From Sphaerosporella brunnea (Eukaryota > Ascomycota > Pezizomycetes > Pezizales > Pyronemataceae): DNA of 64,000 bases. Position numbers and translations under genes: made by a program. The stretch is taken from contig VXIS01000023.1 of the NCBI GenBank assembly GCA_008704415.1, positions 124,001 to 188,000 on the forward strand, written 5' to 3'. Positions within the stretch are counted from its first letter, which is position 1. Every line of letters starts with the position of its first letter. Of the stretch, positions 54,960 through 64,000 are shown in pieces. Under the pieces are notes generated by a model that did no database searches, was not told the DNA's origin, and was given only the letters and a program-made list of their open reading frames with translations.

Positions 54960-55539
54960 ATGGCAGCCGCAAATTGTCCACACAACGCTGCCGCCGAGCC
55001 CGCTCCCACCTCCGCCGCAGATGGCAACCCGGTCGCCTCCGAGGTCTGCAACTACACGCAGCAGAACCTGACGCGTATCGAAGATGAATACAACGGCAGA
55101 TTGCACGAAGGACGGGCTATGCGCGGCGAGGACGTAGACGCCATCAAGCCTGAAGACCGGTCCATGTCGATCATTCTCAAGGAAATTCAACACGCCGCTC
55201 TCGACAAGAACGCTTCGCTGCGCCGGATGCTGGAACAAGGCGGTCACGTCAACGACCTAGACCTGGCTTGTGAGATGCACCAGGCGCTCAGTCGACTTGC
55301 TTACTCATCCGTCTGCGAGATTGTCGAAATTCTGCGACGAGGCTGCGGTGAGCAGATTCGAGCGCCCGCTTGGAAGGGCTGCTGAGCTGCTGCATGGTTA
55401 CCAGTGCGCTTTGCGCGACCCGGTGACGAGGCTTGACGGCGATGGACCGAAGCGGGATTACGATGAGATGCACCGGATTCTGCAGGAAACTTTGGATTTG
55501 GCCAAGCGGTGCTACAGCGACGGTAGCGGGGCCCAGTAG
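54960..55539 (+). CDS. Uncharacterised helical protein, frameshift near the middle
   Basis: ATG at 54960 (context CAACATGGC) gives a 141-codon frame: an Ala-rich start, then ASEVCNYTQQNLTRIEDEYN, EDRSMSIILKEIQHAALDKN and ALSRLAYSSVCEIVEILRR. It stops at 55385, but from about 55330 the +1 frame continues with equally protein-like FERPLGRAAELLHGYQCALR, then RDYDEMHRILQETLDLAKRC to a TAG at 55537. The natural product was probably about 190 residues. Either one base has been gained or lost near 55335-55350, or the shorter 141-residue form is real. The composition is strongly alpha-helical with no membrane segment. No family recognised; no transposon signature is visible around it. Confidence 0.5.
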
Positions 55540-56400
55540 ATACTCGTGCGGTTTGTGGCCCCTCTGCGTGTCGGTTACTTATTGGCTGACCCAAGCAGGG
55601 ATCAGCAAGCAATTGCCTGCTGTGTGCATCGACATCATGTGGTGTTTCCTTCAACGTTGTGACGCCGTTTCCGGTGTTCTGCATCGGAGATACGGTGGAT
55701 TCTGTTTTGTGGCTTCTGTTGTTTCAATTGCACGCTGTGTTCATAAATGATCTCTGTTCTCATCAACAGACGGTTTGGGGTGCAACTGCAAGTTGAACCT
55801 GGAATTCAATATGTGTCCAGGCTATATCAGTGTTACCATGTACGCGCTGGGCCTCCTCTGGTGTCGCCTTTTATCCTGACACCCGCTAGTGGCATCGATA
55901 CTCTGTTTTGATTGTATTGAGCACGCGCTGTTACGGGTTTCGAGCTGGGCCTTGTGGGAACGCCGATCAAACCTCGCGCCGTCTCGTGATGTGTCGTTGG
56001 TTGGGAGATGGTGAGGCACGCCGTGGTTTCACATTCTTTTATTCTTCCGAGCATCAGGAACGGTAGTAACGAAGCGCCGGTGTGTTTCGTCCAGTATATC
56101 GAAGCGTGGGAAAGGATGGTGGTTGTGCTTGTGACGGTGGAGGTGGTGATTTTGGCATTACTCCCACCACTCCCAACGTCTCATCTGCCACATAACTCTC
56201 TTGCAAACCTGAATCATCCCAACCCTGGATGTAGGGTTGTATATAGGGTTGTACACAAGTGCGAGTGAGGACGGGTGGTGGAACGTAGATACACCCCGAG
56301 GCTCGCTCCTGATCGACTAACCTTCACTTCACCTACCCGAACGCCTCCCATCCCGAACCTGAACCTCTCCCAGACCGCAATCCATCCCACACCTCACACA
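55540..56400. other. No recognisable gene; flank of the family A array
   Basis: Short frames only. GGGTTGTATATAGGGTTGTA at about 56232-56252 is a short direct repeat. The array starts with TCACAAACGCGACACC-type sequence near 56401. Confidence 0.4.
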
Positions 56401-57015
56401 CACCATCACAAACGCGACACCTACCGGATTACCATAAAGAAACTTTACGCCCAGTACTACCCGCACAACCGACGAGAAGACTCATAACCTTATGGCGGAA
56501 TTCATGTGCGACAACGGATGGTACGAGTGCAGCAGTGGGAGGTGGTCATGACCGAGGCCTTCAACCATTGCCAAGCCCACCGTCGCCGCGACGCAGCATC
56601 ACCGTCTCCAATTCAGAACTGGATGATTCGACGCAGAAAAAGCGGCAATGGAGGCTCCAAAGCGTAGTAAGCGGATCCACGGCTGGCATCGTCTGCACAG
56701 ACTGTTAAGCAAAAACCACGTTCAGAGTTTCAACAGACTCCCGCGCATTTAGCAACAGGGTGTGGACGCGGTCATAAAGTGAAACCTGACGGTCATTCTG
56801 GACCTCCCTCCTGCGCAGCAGCAGCAGCAACAGCAGGATGCTCACTGGGCTGCCCAGCAGCAGTGGAAGCTCGATCAGCAGGTTCGCCAGCCGAGCAACA
56901 AGGACCACCTGCAGGCGCTGCCTGGTCAGATTAACGACACGAGAAGGTGGAGGCCGTTCTGTCTGCACGTCAAGAAAAATCTGCCCATCTACATTGCATT
57001 AAAACCCGTGAGATC
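56401..57015 (+). pseudogene. Family A unit 1 (type II)
   Basis: Start codon lost (ACCGGATTACC where others have CCCCATGACG). A TAA in the core follows GAAGACTCA. It carries the type II insert (CCAAGCCCACCGTCGCCG to GTTAAGCAAAAACC) and the glutamine tract. Confidence 0.65.
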
Positions 57016-57069
57016 GTTTGTACGGTGAGTCAACTTATATCCATGAGCCGCGCGTGTGTCTGACGCCGG

Positions 57070-57560
57070 GACAGCTCAGGAAATCACTCGGCCAGTACGG
57101 ACTCCCAGCTCCCCGCACAACCGACGAGAAGACCCATAGCCTTATCGCGGAATTCATCTGTGACAACGGATGGTACGAGGCGTATCACTGTGTAGCAGTG
57201 GGAGGTGGTCCTGACCGAGGCCTTCAATTACGTCAAGATTTTCAACAGACTCCCGCGCATTTATCAACAGGGTGTGGACGCGGTCATGAAGCGCAATCAC
57301 GTTTGGAATTTCGGCACGTCCATTGTTGGACTGGGGATGGTTTTTGACGGAGGCCTTCACAACCTGACGGTCATTCTGGACCTCCCTCCTGCGCAGCAGC
57401 AGCAGCAACAGCAGGATGCTCACGGGGCTGCCCAGGCAGCGGCACCAGGAGGCCCGCCAGACGAGGATGGAGGACCAGCTGCAGGCGCTTGCTGGTCAGA
57501 TTAAAGACAGGTTGGACCAGACGCTGGAGGTCTACCGACGTCGAATCCGATACCGAAAGT
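57070..57560 (+). pseudogene. Family A unit 2 (type I)
   Basis: Spacer and 5' end are fused: TTTACGCC is replaced and the frame enters at LGQYGLPAPRTTDEKTH. It then shows the usual break before WEVVLTEAF. VLTEAFNYVKIFNRLPRIYQ to TVILDLPPAQQQQQQQ is open at 57205-57504. Confidence 0.65.
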
Positions 57561-57616
57561 TCCACATGTCAGAAGGCTCCTGACAGACGCACCATCACAC
57601 ACTCGACACCTACCCC

Positions 57617-58000
57617 ATGACGATGACTCTGAGGACATTTTACGCCCAGTATGGACTTCCAGCTCCCCACACAACCGAAGAGAAGACCCATACCCTTATG
57701 GCGGAATTCATCTGCGACAACGGATGGTACGAGGCGTACGACTTTGGGAGGTGGTCCTTTACACCTTCGGCACTCCCTTGGTTGGACTGGGCATGGTCAA
57801 CATTCGAAAACGCGGAATTCCGGAGGATCGAGGACCAGCTGCAGGAGCTGCCTGGTCAGATTAAAGACATGTTGCACCAGAAGCTGGAGGCCGTTCTTTC
57901 TGCACGTCAAGAAAACGCTGACCATCTACATTGCATTAACATCCGTGGGATCGTTTTTATGGTGAGTCAACTTCTATCCATGGGCCGCGCCGGAGTCTGA
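57617..58000 (+). pseudogene. Family A unit 3 (type I, internally deleted)
   Basis: An intact 127-codon frame from the ATG at 57617, but the segment from WEVVLTEAF to DNHLYT is deleted (TGGTCC joined to TTTACACC), which puts the middle in the wrong frame. The glutamine tract is missing too. It recovers EDQLQELPGQIKDMLHQKLE. Confidence 0.65.
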
Positions 58001-58087
58001 CGCCGGGACACCTCAGGAAATCGCTTTTCCGAAGACATGCCACAAGGCTCCTGACAGACACACCATCACACACGCGACACCTAGCCC

Positions 58088-58680
58088 ATGGCGATGACTC
58101 TGAGGAAACTTTACGCCCAGTACGGACTCCCAGCTCCCCACACAACCGACGAGAAGACCCATACTGTGATGGCGGAATTCATCGGCGACAACGCATGGTA
58201 CGAGGTGTATCACTGTGCAGCAGTCTTGACCGAGGCCTTCAACTATTGCCAAGCCCACCGTCGCCGGGACATTTGCGGGGCGCAGCATCACCGACTCCGA
58301 TTCAAAACTCACCGCACAAAACGCGGCAACCGAGGGTGCAAAGCGTGGTAAGCGGATCCAGTGCTGGCATCGACTGCGCAGACTATTAAGCAAAAACCAT
58401 TTTCAGAGTTTCAACAGATTCCCTGGACTTTATCAACAGGGTGTGGACGCGGTCATAAAGTCCAAGTTGCGGTTGTTCTGGTCCTGCCTCCAGCCCAGCA
58501 GCAATAGCAGCAGCCGTGGCAGCGTTACCATGACAGCCGCGAGAGGAGGATCGAGGCCTACCTGCCGGTTCTGCCTGGTCAAATTAAAGACATGTTGGAC
58601 CGGAATCTGGAGGCCGTTCTTGCTGCACCTCAAGAAAACGCTGACCATCTACATATTGGATTTAAATCCGTGAGATCATT
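58088..58680 (+). pseudogene. Family A unit 4 (type II)
   Basis: From the ATG at 58088, MAMTLRKLYAQYGLPAP runs in frame through AVLTEAFNYCQAHRRRD and the type II insert to a stop at 58351 (87 codons), so here the N-terminal half is open without a shift. The downstream half (PPAQQQ, KDMLDRNLEAV) lies in other frames. Confidence 0.65.
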
Positions 58681-58816
58681 TGTACGGTGAGCCAACTTAT
58701 ATCCATGAGCCGCGCGTGTGTCTGACGCCGGGACAGCAGCAGGAGGAAATAGCTTTTCTGCAGCCATGTCAAAAGGCTCCTGACAAACACACCATCACAC
58801 ACACGACACCTACCCC

Positions 58817-59280
58817 ATGAGGATGACTCTGAAGAAACTTTATGCCCAGTACGGACTCCCAGCGCCCCGCATAACCGACGAGAACACCCATACCCATATG
58901 GGGGAATTGATTTGCGACAACGGATGGTACAAGGCTTTGGGAGGTGGTCCTGACCGAGCCGTTCAACGACGCTGAAAATTTTAACAGGTTCCCGCTCCAT
59001 TATAACCCGGGCGTGCACGCTGTCAGGAAGGACAACCACCTTTACACGTGCGGCACTTCCGTGGTTGGACCGGGCATGGTCAACATTCGAAAACGCGGAA
59101 TTCCGGACCTGGTTGCATCCCCTGCCGGTTGTTTTAGTCCTACATCCAGCCCAGCAGCAGCAGCAACAGCAACAGCAGTGGCAGCGTGACCACGGCACCA
59201 GCGAGACGAGGATCGAGGACCAGCTGCAGGCGCTGCCTGGTCAGATTAAAGCCATGTCGGACCTGAAGCTGGAGGCCGTT
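58817..59280 (+). pseudogene. Family A unit 5 (type I)
   Basis: ATG at 58817 (MRMTLKKLYAQYGLPAP). Six bases or more are lost around WYKA/LGGGP, so the WEVVLTEPFNDAENFNRF part is out of frame. The rest of the core and CAG tract are recognisable; a deletion precedes YIREPRV. Confidence 0.65.
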
Positions 59281-59395
59281 TATATCCGTGAGCCGCGCGT
59301 GGGTCTGACGACGGGACAACTCAGAAAATCGCTTTTCCGTAGCCATGTCACAAGGCTCGTGACAGACACACCATCGCACACGCGACACCTACCCC

Positions 59396-59820
59396 ATGGC
59401 GATGACTCTGAGAAAACTTTACGCCCAGTATGACCCGGAGCTCCCCGCACAACCGACGAAAAGACCCATACCATTATGGCGGCATTCATCTGCGACAACG
59501 CATGGTACGATGCGTCCACAGTGCAGTATTGGGAGGTGGTCCTGACCGAGGCCTTCAATTATGTCAAGATTTTCAACGTGTTCCCAAGGATTTATCACAG
59601 GGTCTGGATGCGGTCGTAAAGCCCAACCTGGCGGTTGTTCTGGTCCTACCTCCAGCCCAGCTGCAGCAACAGCAGCAGCAGTGGCAGCGTGACCACGGCA
59701 CCAGCGAGACGAGGATCGAGGACCAGCTGCAGGCGCTGCCTGGTCAGATTAAAGACATGTTGGACCAGAAGCTGGAGGCCGTTCTGTCTGCACGTCAATC
59801 AAGTGCATTAAAATCAGTGA
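59396..59820 (+). pseudogene. Family A unit 6 (type I)
   Basis: ATG at 59396 (MAMTLRKLYAQY), then a deletion within GLPAP. After IFNVFPRIYHRVWMRS the LYTFGTS block is absent and the frame goes straight to LAVVLVLPPAQLQQQQQ and the helical end. Confidence 0.65.
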
Positions 59821-59937
59821 GATGATTTTTACGGTGAGTCAACTTATATTCATGAGCCGCGCGTGTGTCTGACGCCGGCACAGCTCAGGAAATCGCTTTT
59901 GCGCAGCCATGTCACAATGCTCCTGACAGACAAACTA

Positions 59938-60390
59938 CCCTTATGGCGGAATTCATCTGCGACAACGGATGGTACGAGGCGTATCACTGTTCAGCAGTCC
60001 TGACCGAGGCCTTCAACCATTGCCAAGCCCACCGTCGCCGCGACGCAGCATCACCGTCTCCAATTCAGAACTGGATGATTCAACACAGAAAAAGCGGCAA
60101 CGGAGGCTCCAAAGCGTAGTAAGTGGATCCACGGCTGGCATCGTCTGCACAGACTGTTAAGCAAAAACCACGTTCAGCGTTTCAACAGACTCCCGCGCAT
60201 TTAGCAACAGGGTGTGGACGCGGTCATAAAGTGAAACCTGACGGTCATTCTGGACCTCCGTCTGGCGCCGCAGCAGCAGCAACGGCAGGACGCTCACTGG
60301 GCTGCCCAGCAGCGGTGGCAGCTCGATCAGAAGGTTCGCCAGCCGAGCCACGAGGACCACCTATTTTGCATTAAAATCCGGGCGATCGTT
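59938..60390 (+). pseudogene. Family A unit 7 (type II)
   Basis: The first 60 bases are lost: ACAAACTACCC joins the spacer to TLMAEFICDNGWYEAYHCSA, which then stays in frame through AVLTEAFNHCQAHRRRDAAS and the type II insert to a stop at 60117. The Q tract and a truncated end follow. Confidence 0.65.
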
Positions 60391-60499
60391 TTTATGGTGA
60401 GTCAACTCATATCCATGAGCCGCGCGTGTGTCTGATGCCGGGACAGCTCAGGAAATCGCTTTGCCGAAGCCATGTCACAAGGCTCCTGGCAGACACACT

Positions 60500-61240
60500 A
60501 CCCTTATGGCGGAATTCATCTGCGACCACGGATGGTACGAGGCGTACCACAGTGCAGTAGTGGCAGGTGCTCCTGACCGAGGCCTTCAACCATTGCCAAG
60601 CCCACCGTCGCCGGGGAGCAGCGTCACCGTCTCCAATTCAGAACTCAACGCACAAAACGCGGCAACCAAGGCTCCAAAGCGTGGGAAGTGGATCCAACGC
60701 TGGCATCGACTGCACAGACTATTAAGCGAAAACCACGTTCAGAGTTTCAACGGGGTCCGGGGCCTTGCTCAACAGCGTGTGGACGCGGTCATGAAGCCCA
60801 ACCACCTTTGGAAGTTCGGCACGTCCATTGTAGGGCTGGGGATGGTTAACCAGCAGTGGGATGTAGTCCTGACCGAGGGCTTCAACCACGTTGAGAGTGG
60901 TAACAGGCACCCGCTCCTTTATAAATCGCATGTGCACGCTGTCAGGAAGGACAACCACCTTTACACGTTCGGCACTTCCTTGGTTGGACTGGGCATGGTC
61001 AACTTTCGAAAACGCGGAATTCCGGACGTGGTTGCATGGTCGCTCAACCTGCCGATTTTTCTGGTCCTACCTCCAGCCCAGCAGCAGCAGCAACAGCAGC
61101 AGCAGTGGCAGCGTGCCCATTACACCCGCGAGACGACGATCGAGCACCAGCTGCAGGCGCTGCCTGGTCAGATTAAAGACATGTTGGACCAGAAGCTGGA
61201 CGCCGTTCTGTCTGCACGTCAAGAAAATGATCTACATTGC
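60500..61240 (+). pseudogene. Family A unit 8 (type II, with core duplicated)
   Basis: The spacer is fused to TLMAEFICDHGWYEAYH. One long frame (60428-61768) passes through the type II insert, a first KPNHLWKFGTSIVGLGMVN, then NQQWDVVLTEGFNHVESGN and a second DNHLYTFGTSLVGLGMV, a nine-glutamine tract and EHQLQALPGQIKDMLDQKLD. The longest open stretch of the array. Confidence 0.65.
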
Positions 61241-61363
61241 ATTAAAATCTGTGAGTCAACTTATATCCATGACCCGCGCTTGTGTTTGACGCCGGGACAG
61301 CTCAGTAAATCGCTTTTCCGCAGCTCCTCACAGACACGCTATCACACACGCGACATCTACCCT

Positions 61364-61768
61364 ATGACAATGACTGAGGAAACTTTACGCCCAGTACGGA
61401 CTCCCAGCACAACCGACGAGAAGACCCATACCCTTATGGCGGAATTCATCTGCGACAACGGATGGTACAAGGAGTACCAGTTTGGGAGATGGTCCTGCCC
61501 GAGGCCTTCAACCACGGAAAATTTTTTACAGGTTCCCGGTCGTCTGTGCACGCTGTCAGGAAGGACAACTACCTATACACGTTCGGCACTTCCTTGGTTG
61601 GGCTGGGCATGGTCAACATTCGAAAACGAGGAATTCCGGCGGATCGCGGACCTGCTGCAGGCGCTGCCTGGTCAGATTAACGACATGTTGGACGAAAAGC
61701 TGGAGGCCGTTCTTGCTGCACGTCAAGAAAACGCGGACCATCTACATTGCATTAAAATCCGAGAGTGA
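61364..61768 (+). pseudogene. Family A unit 9 (type I)
   Basis: ATG at 61364 (MTMTEETLRPV, one base short after ACTGAGG). TTDEKTHTLMAEFICDNGWY is in frame; the CLYTFGTS block is out of frame. The Q tract is deleted; it ends IADLLQALPGQINDMLDEKL. Confidence 0.65.
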
Positions 61769-61879
61769 ACCTCTATCCATGAGCCACGCTTACGCCGGGA
61801 CACCTCAGAAAATCGTTTTTCCGAAGCCATGTCACAAGGCTCCTGACACACACACCATCACACACGCGACACCTACCCC

Positions 61880-62476
61880 ATGACGATCTGAGGAGTCGTT
61901 ACGCCCCGTACACTCTTCGAGTTCGCCGCACAACCGACGAGAAGACCCATACCCTTATGGCGGAATTCATCTGCGACAACAGATCGTACGAGGCTTACCA
62001 CTGTGGGAGGTGGTCCTGACCGAGGCCTTCAATTACGTCAAGATTTTCAATAGGTGCCCGCATATTTTTCAACAGGGTGTGCACGCGGTCATAACGCCCA
62101 ACCACCTTTGGAATTTCGGCACCACGTCAAGATTTTCAACAGATTCCCGTGCATTTATCGAAATGATGTGGACGCGGTCATAAAGTCCAACCTGACGGTC
62201 GTTCTGGACCTCCCTCTTGCGCAGCAGCAGCAGCACCAGCACGATGCTCACTGGGATGCACAGCAGCAGTGGCTGTGCGACCAGGAGGCCCGCCAGATAA
62301 GGAACGACGACTACCTGCAGGCGCTGCCTGGTCAGATAAACGACATGTTGGACCAAAAGCTGGAGGACGTTCTTTCTGCACGTCAAGCAAACGCTGACCA
62401 TATAAATTGCATTAAAATCCGTGAGACAGTTTTTATGGAGAGTCAACGTATATCCATGAGCCGCGCGTTTGTCTGA
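61880..62476 (+). pseudogene. Family A unit 10 (type I)
   Basis: ATG at 61880 but a deletion follows at once (MTI then stop). The core is scrambled, with a short duplicated HHVKIFNRFPCIY segment. 62054-62476 keeps NLTVVLDLPLAQQQQHQH and NDDYLQALPGQINDMLDQKL in frame. Confidence 0.6.
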
Positions 62477-62489
62477 CGCCGGGACAGCA

Positions 62490-63197
62490 CAGGAAATCAC
62501 TCGCCCAGTACGGACTCCCAGCTTCCCGTACAACCAACGACAAGGCCCATACCCTTATGGCGGCATTCATCTGCAACAACGGATGGCACGAGGCGTACCA
62601 CTGTGCAACAGTGGCAGGTGGTCCTGACCGAGGCCTTCAACCATTGCCAAACCCGGAACACAGCGTCACCGTCTCCGATTCAGAACTGAAGAACTCAATC
62701 CACAAAAGGCGGCAACGGAGGCTCCTCAGCGTGATAAGCGCATCCAGTGCTGGCATCAACTACACAGACTGTTAAGCAAAAACCACGTTCGGAGTTTCAA
62801 CAGACTCCCGCGCATTTATCAACAGGGTGTGCACGCGGTCATAACGCCCAACCACCTTTGGAATTTCGGCACCACGTCAAGATTTTCGACAGATTCCCGT
62901 GCATCTATCGACATGGTGTGGACGCGGTCATAAAGTTCTAGCTGGCGGTCGTTCTGGTCCTCCCTCTTGCGCAGCAGCAGCAGCAATAGCAGCGAGCATC
63001 GCAGAAGCAGCAGGATGTTCATTGGGGTCCCAACCAGGAGTAACAGTGCGACCAGCACGCCCGCGGGACGAGGAACGAGGACCAGCTGCAGGCGCTGCGT
63101 GGTCAGACTAAAGACATGTTGGACCAGAACCTGGAGGCCGTTCTGGCTGCACGTCAAGAGAACGCTGACCATCTACATATTGCATTCAAACCAGTGA
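62490..63197 (+). pseudogene. Family A unit 11 (type II)
   Basis: The spacer is fused to LAQYGLPASRTTNDKAH. The type II insert is shortened (QTRNTASPSPIQN-like). The HVKIFDRFPCIYRHGVDAVI part is followed by a longer CAG tract interrupted by GCATCGCAGAAG, then EDQLQALRGQTKDMLDQNLE. Confidence 0.6.
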
Positions 63198-63336
63198 GAT
63201 CATATGTACGGTTAGTCAACTTATATCCATGAGCCGCGCGTGTGTCTGGCGCCGCGACAGCTCAGGAAATCGCTTGTCCGAAGCCATGTCACAAGGCTCC
63301 TGACAGACACACAATCACACTCGCGACACCTACCCC

Positions 63337-64000
63337 ATGACGATGACTCTGAAGAAACCTTACGCCCAGTACGGATGTCCAGCTCCCCGCACAACGGACG
63401 AGAAGACACATACCCTTATGGCGGGATTCATCTGAACCGATCGTACAAGGCGTACCACTGTGTGAGGTGGTCCTGACCGAGGCCTTCAACCACGTTAAAA
63501 CTTTTAACAGGTTCTCGCTCCTTTATGGACCGGGTGTGCACGCTGTCAGGAAGGACAACCACATTTACACATTCGGCACTTCCTTGGTTGGGCTGGGAAT
63601 GGCGAACCAGCAGTGCGAGGTGGTCCTGACCGAGGCCTTCAACCACGTTGAGATTTTCAACAGATTCCCGGGCCTTTATCAACAGGGTGTGGACGCGATC
63701 ATCAAGCCCGACCACCTTTGGAAGTTCGGCACTGGGTTGGGGATGGTGAACCAGCAGTGGGAGGTGGTCCTGACCGAGGCCTTCAACCACGTTGAGATTC
63801 TAACGGGTGTGGACTCTGTCAGCAAGGACAAACACCTTTACACGTCCGGCACTTCCTTGGTTGGGCTGGGCATGGTCAACATTCGAAAACGCGGAATTCC
63901 GGACGTGGTTGCATCCCCGTTCAACCTGCCGGTTGTTCTGGTTCCACCTCCAGCCCAGCAGCAGCAGCACCAGCAGCAGCAGTGGCAGCGTGGCCGAGAC
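63337..64000 (+). pseudogene. Family A unit 12 (type I, triple core), partial at window end
   Basis: ATG at 63337 (MTMTLKKPYAQYGCPAP) runs to a TGA at 63433. From about 63452 a second frame is open to the end of the window (about 180 codons) and contains three consecutive WEVVLTEAFNHVEIFNRF-type modules joined by GLGMVNQQ, then NIRKRGIPDVVASPFNL and a glutamine tract. This module expansion is not seen in the intact 1-kb copy. The unit continues beyond 64000. Confidence 0.65.

Larger units (their letters stand above)
56401..64000 (+). repeat. Family A tandem array, about twelve units, runs off the window
   Basis: Units of roughly 450-800 bp, each beginning CACGCGACACCTACCCCATG and encoding variants of TLRKLYAQYGLPAP, KTHTLMAEFICDNGWYEAYH, TEAFNHVKIFNRFP, LYTFGTSLVGLGMVN, a CAG-rich glutamine tract and QLQALPGQIKDMLDQKLEAV. 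Between units is a conserved spacer with GGTGAGTCAACTTATATCCA, CGCGTGTGTCTGACGCC and CAGCTCAGGAAATCGC. Two unit types alternate: type I, and type II with an insert of about 180 bp after TEAFNH. Most units have small indels between EAYHC and WEVVLTEAF. Confidence 0.85.

Overview
The window looks like repeat-dense accessory DNA of a filamentous fungus, most likely a Pezizomycotina ascomycete. I infer this from the transposon families: Ty3/gypsy chromoviruses with C-terminal chromodomains, a Ty1/copia element, fungal-type hAT elements, a PIF/Harbinger pair with short GT..AG introns, a Mutator-like element and a LINE RNase H fragment. F-box/ankyrin genes also fit. No bacterial-type operon, rRNA or tRNA gene was seen. 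No database search was possible.

Layout. 1-24 kb: one intact copy of an unknown gene family ('family A', 1011-1874, minus), a LINE scrap, a broken PIF/Harbinger transposon (7.2-9.8 kb), several hAT-type elements with target-site duplications (TSDs), one unknown minus-strand ORF (18.7-19.2 kb), an F-box/ankyrin gene (19.5-21.0 kb) and a hAT element with a transposase remnant (22.2-23.1 kb). 24.4-32.2 kb: a complete Ty3/gypsy chromovirus with 513-bp LTRs and TSD CCGCG, its single gag-pol frame broken by three stops. 32.8-37.5 kb: an old solo LTR, then a minus-strand mosaic of family A copies and a second unknown family ('family B'), with serine-rich minisatellites. 38.05-38.88 kb: a satellite of about 158 bp. 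39.1-50.5 kb: a copia element (189-bp LTRs, TSD AGTAC) split by a second gypsy element (41972-48158, TSD GAGTT), which is itself split in the reverse-transcriptase YLDD motif by a reverse solo LTR (TSD CTACC). 50.9-51.9 kb: a Mutator-like element with long inverted repeats. 52-55.5 kb: two unrecognised, apparently frameshifted genes. 56.4-64.0 kb: a tandem array of about twelve degenerate family A copies running off the window.

How it fits together. Most of the sequence is self-replicating or formerly mobile DNA, and insertion order can be read from TSDs and restored reading frames. Host-like genes are few: family A and B members, the F-box/ankyrin gene and some orphans. The most unusual content is family A: a protein with a conserved core and glutamine tract, present at three places (one intact dispersed copy, a mosaic with family B, and a large tandem array with two alternating unit types). 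The best molecular detail is a correctly phased GGGAAAC heptamer at the gag/pol overlap of the nested gypsy element, with a possible stem 5 nt downstream.
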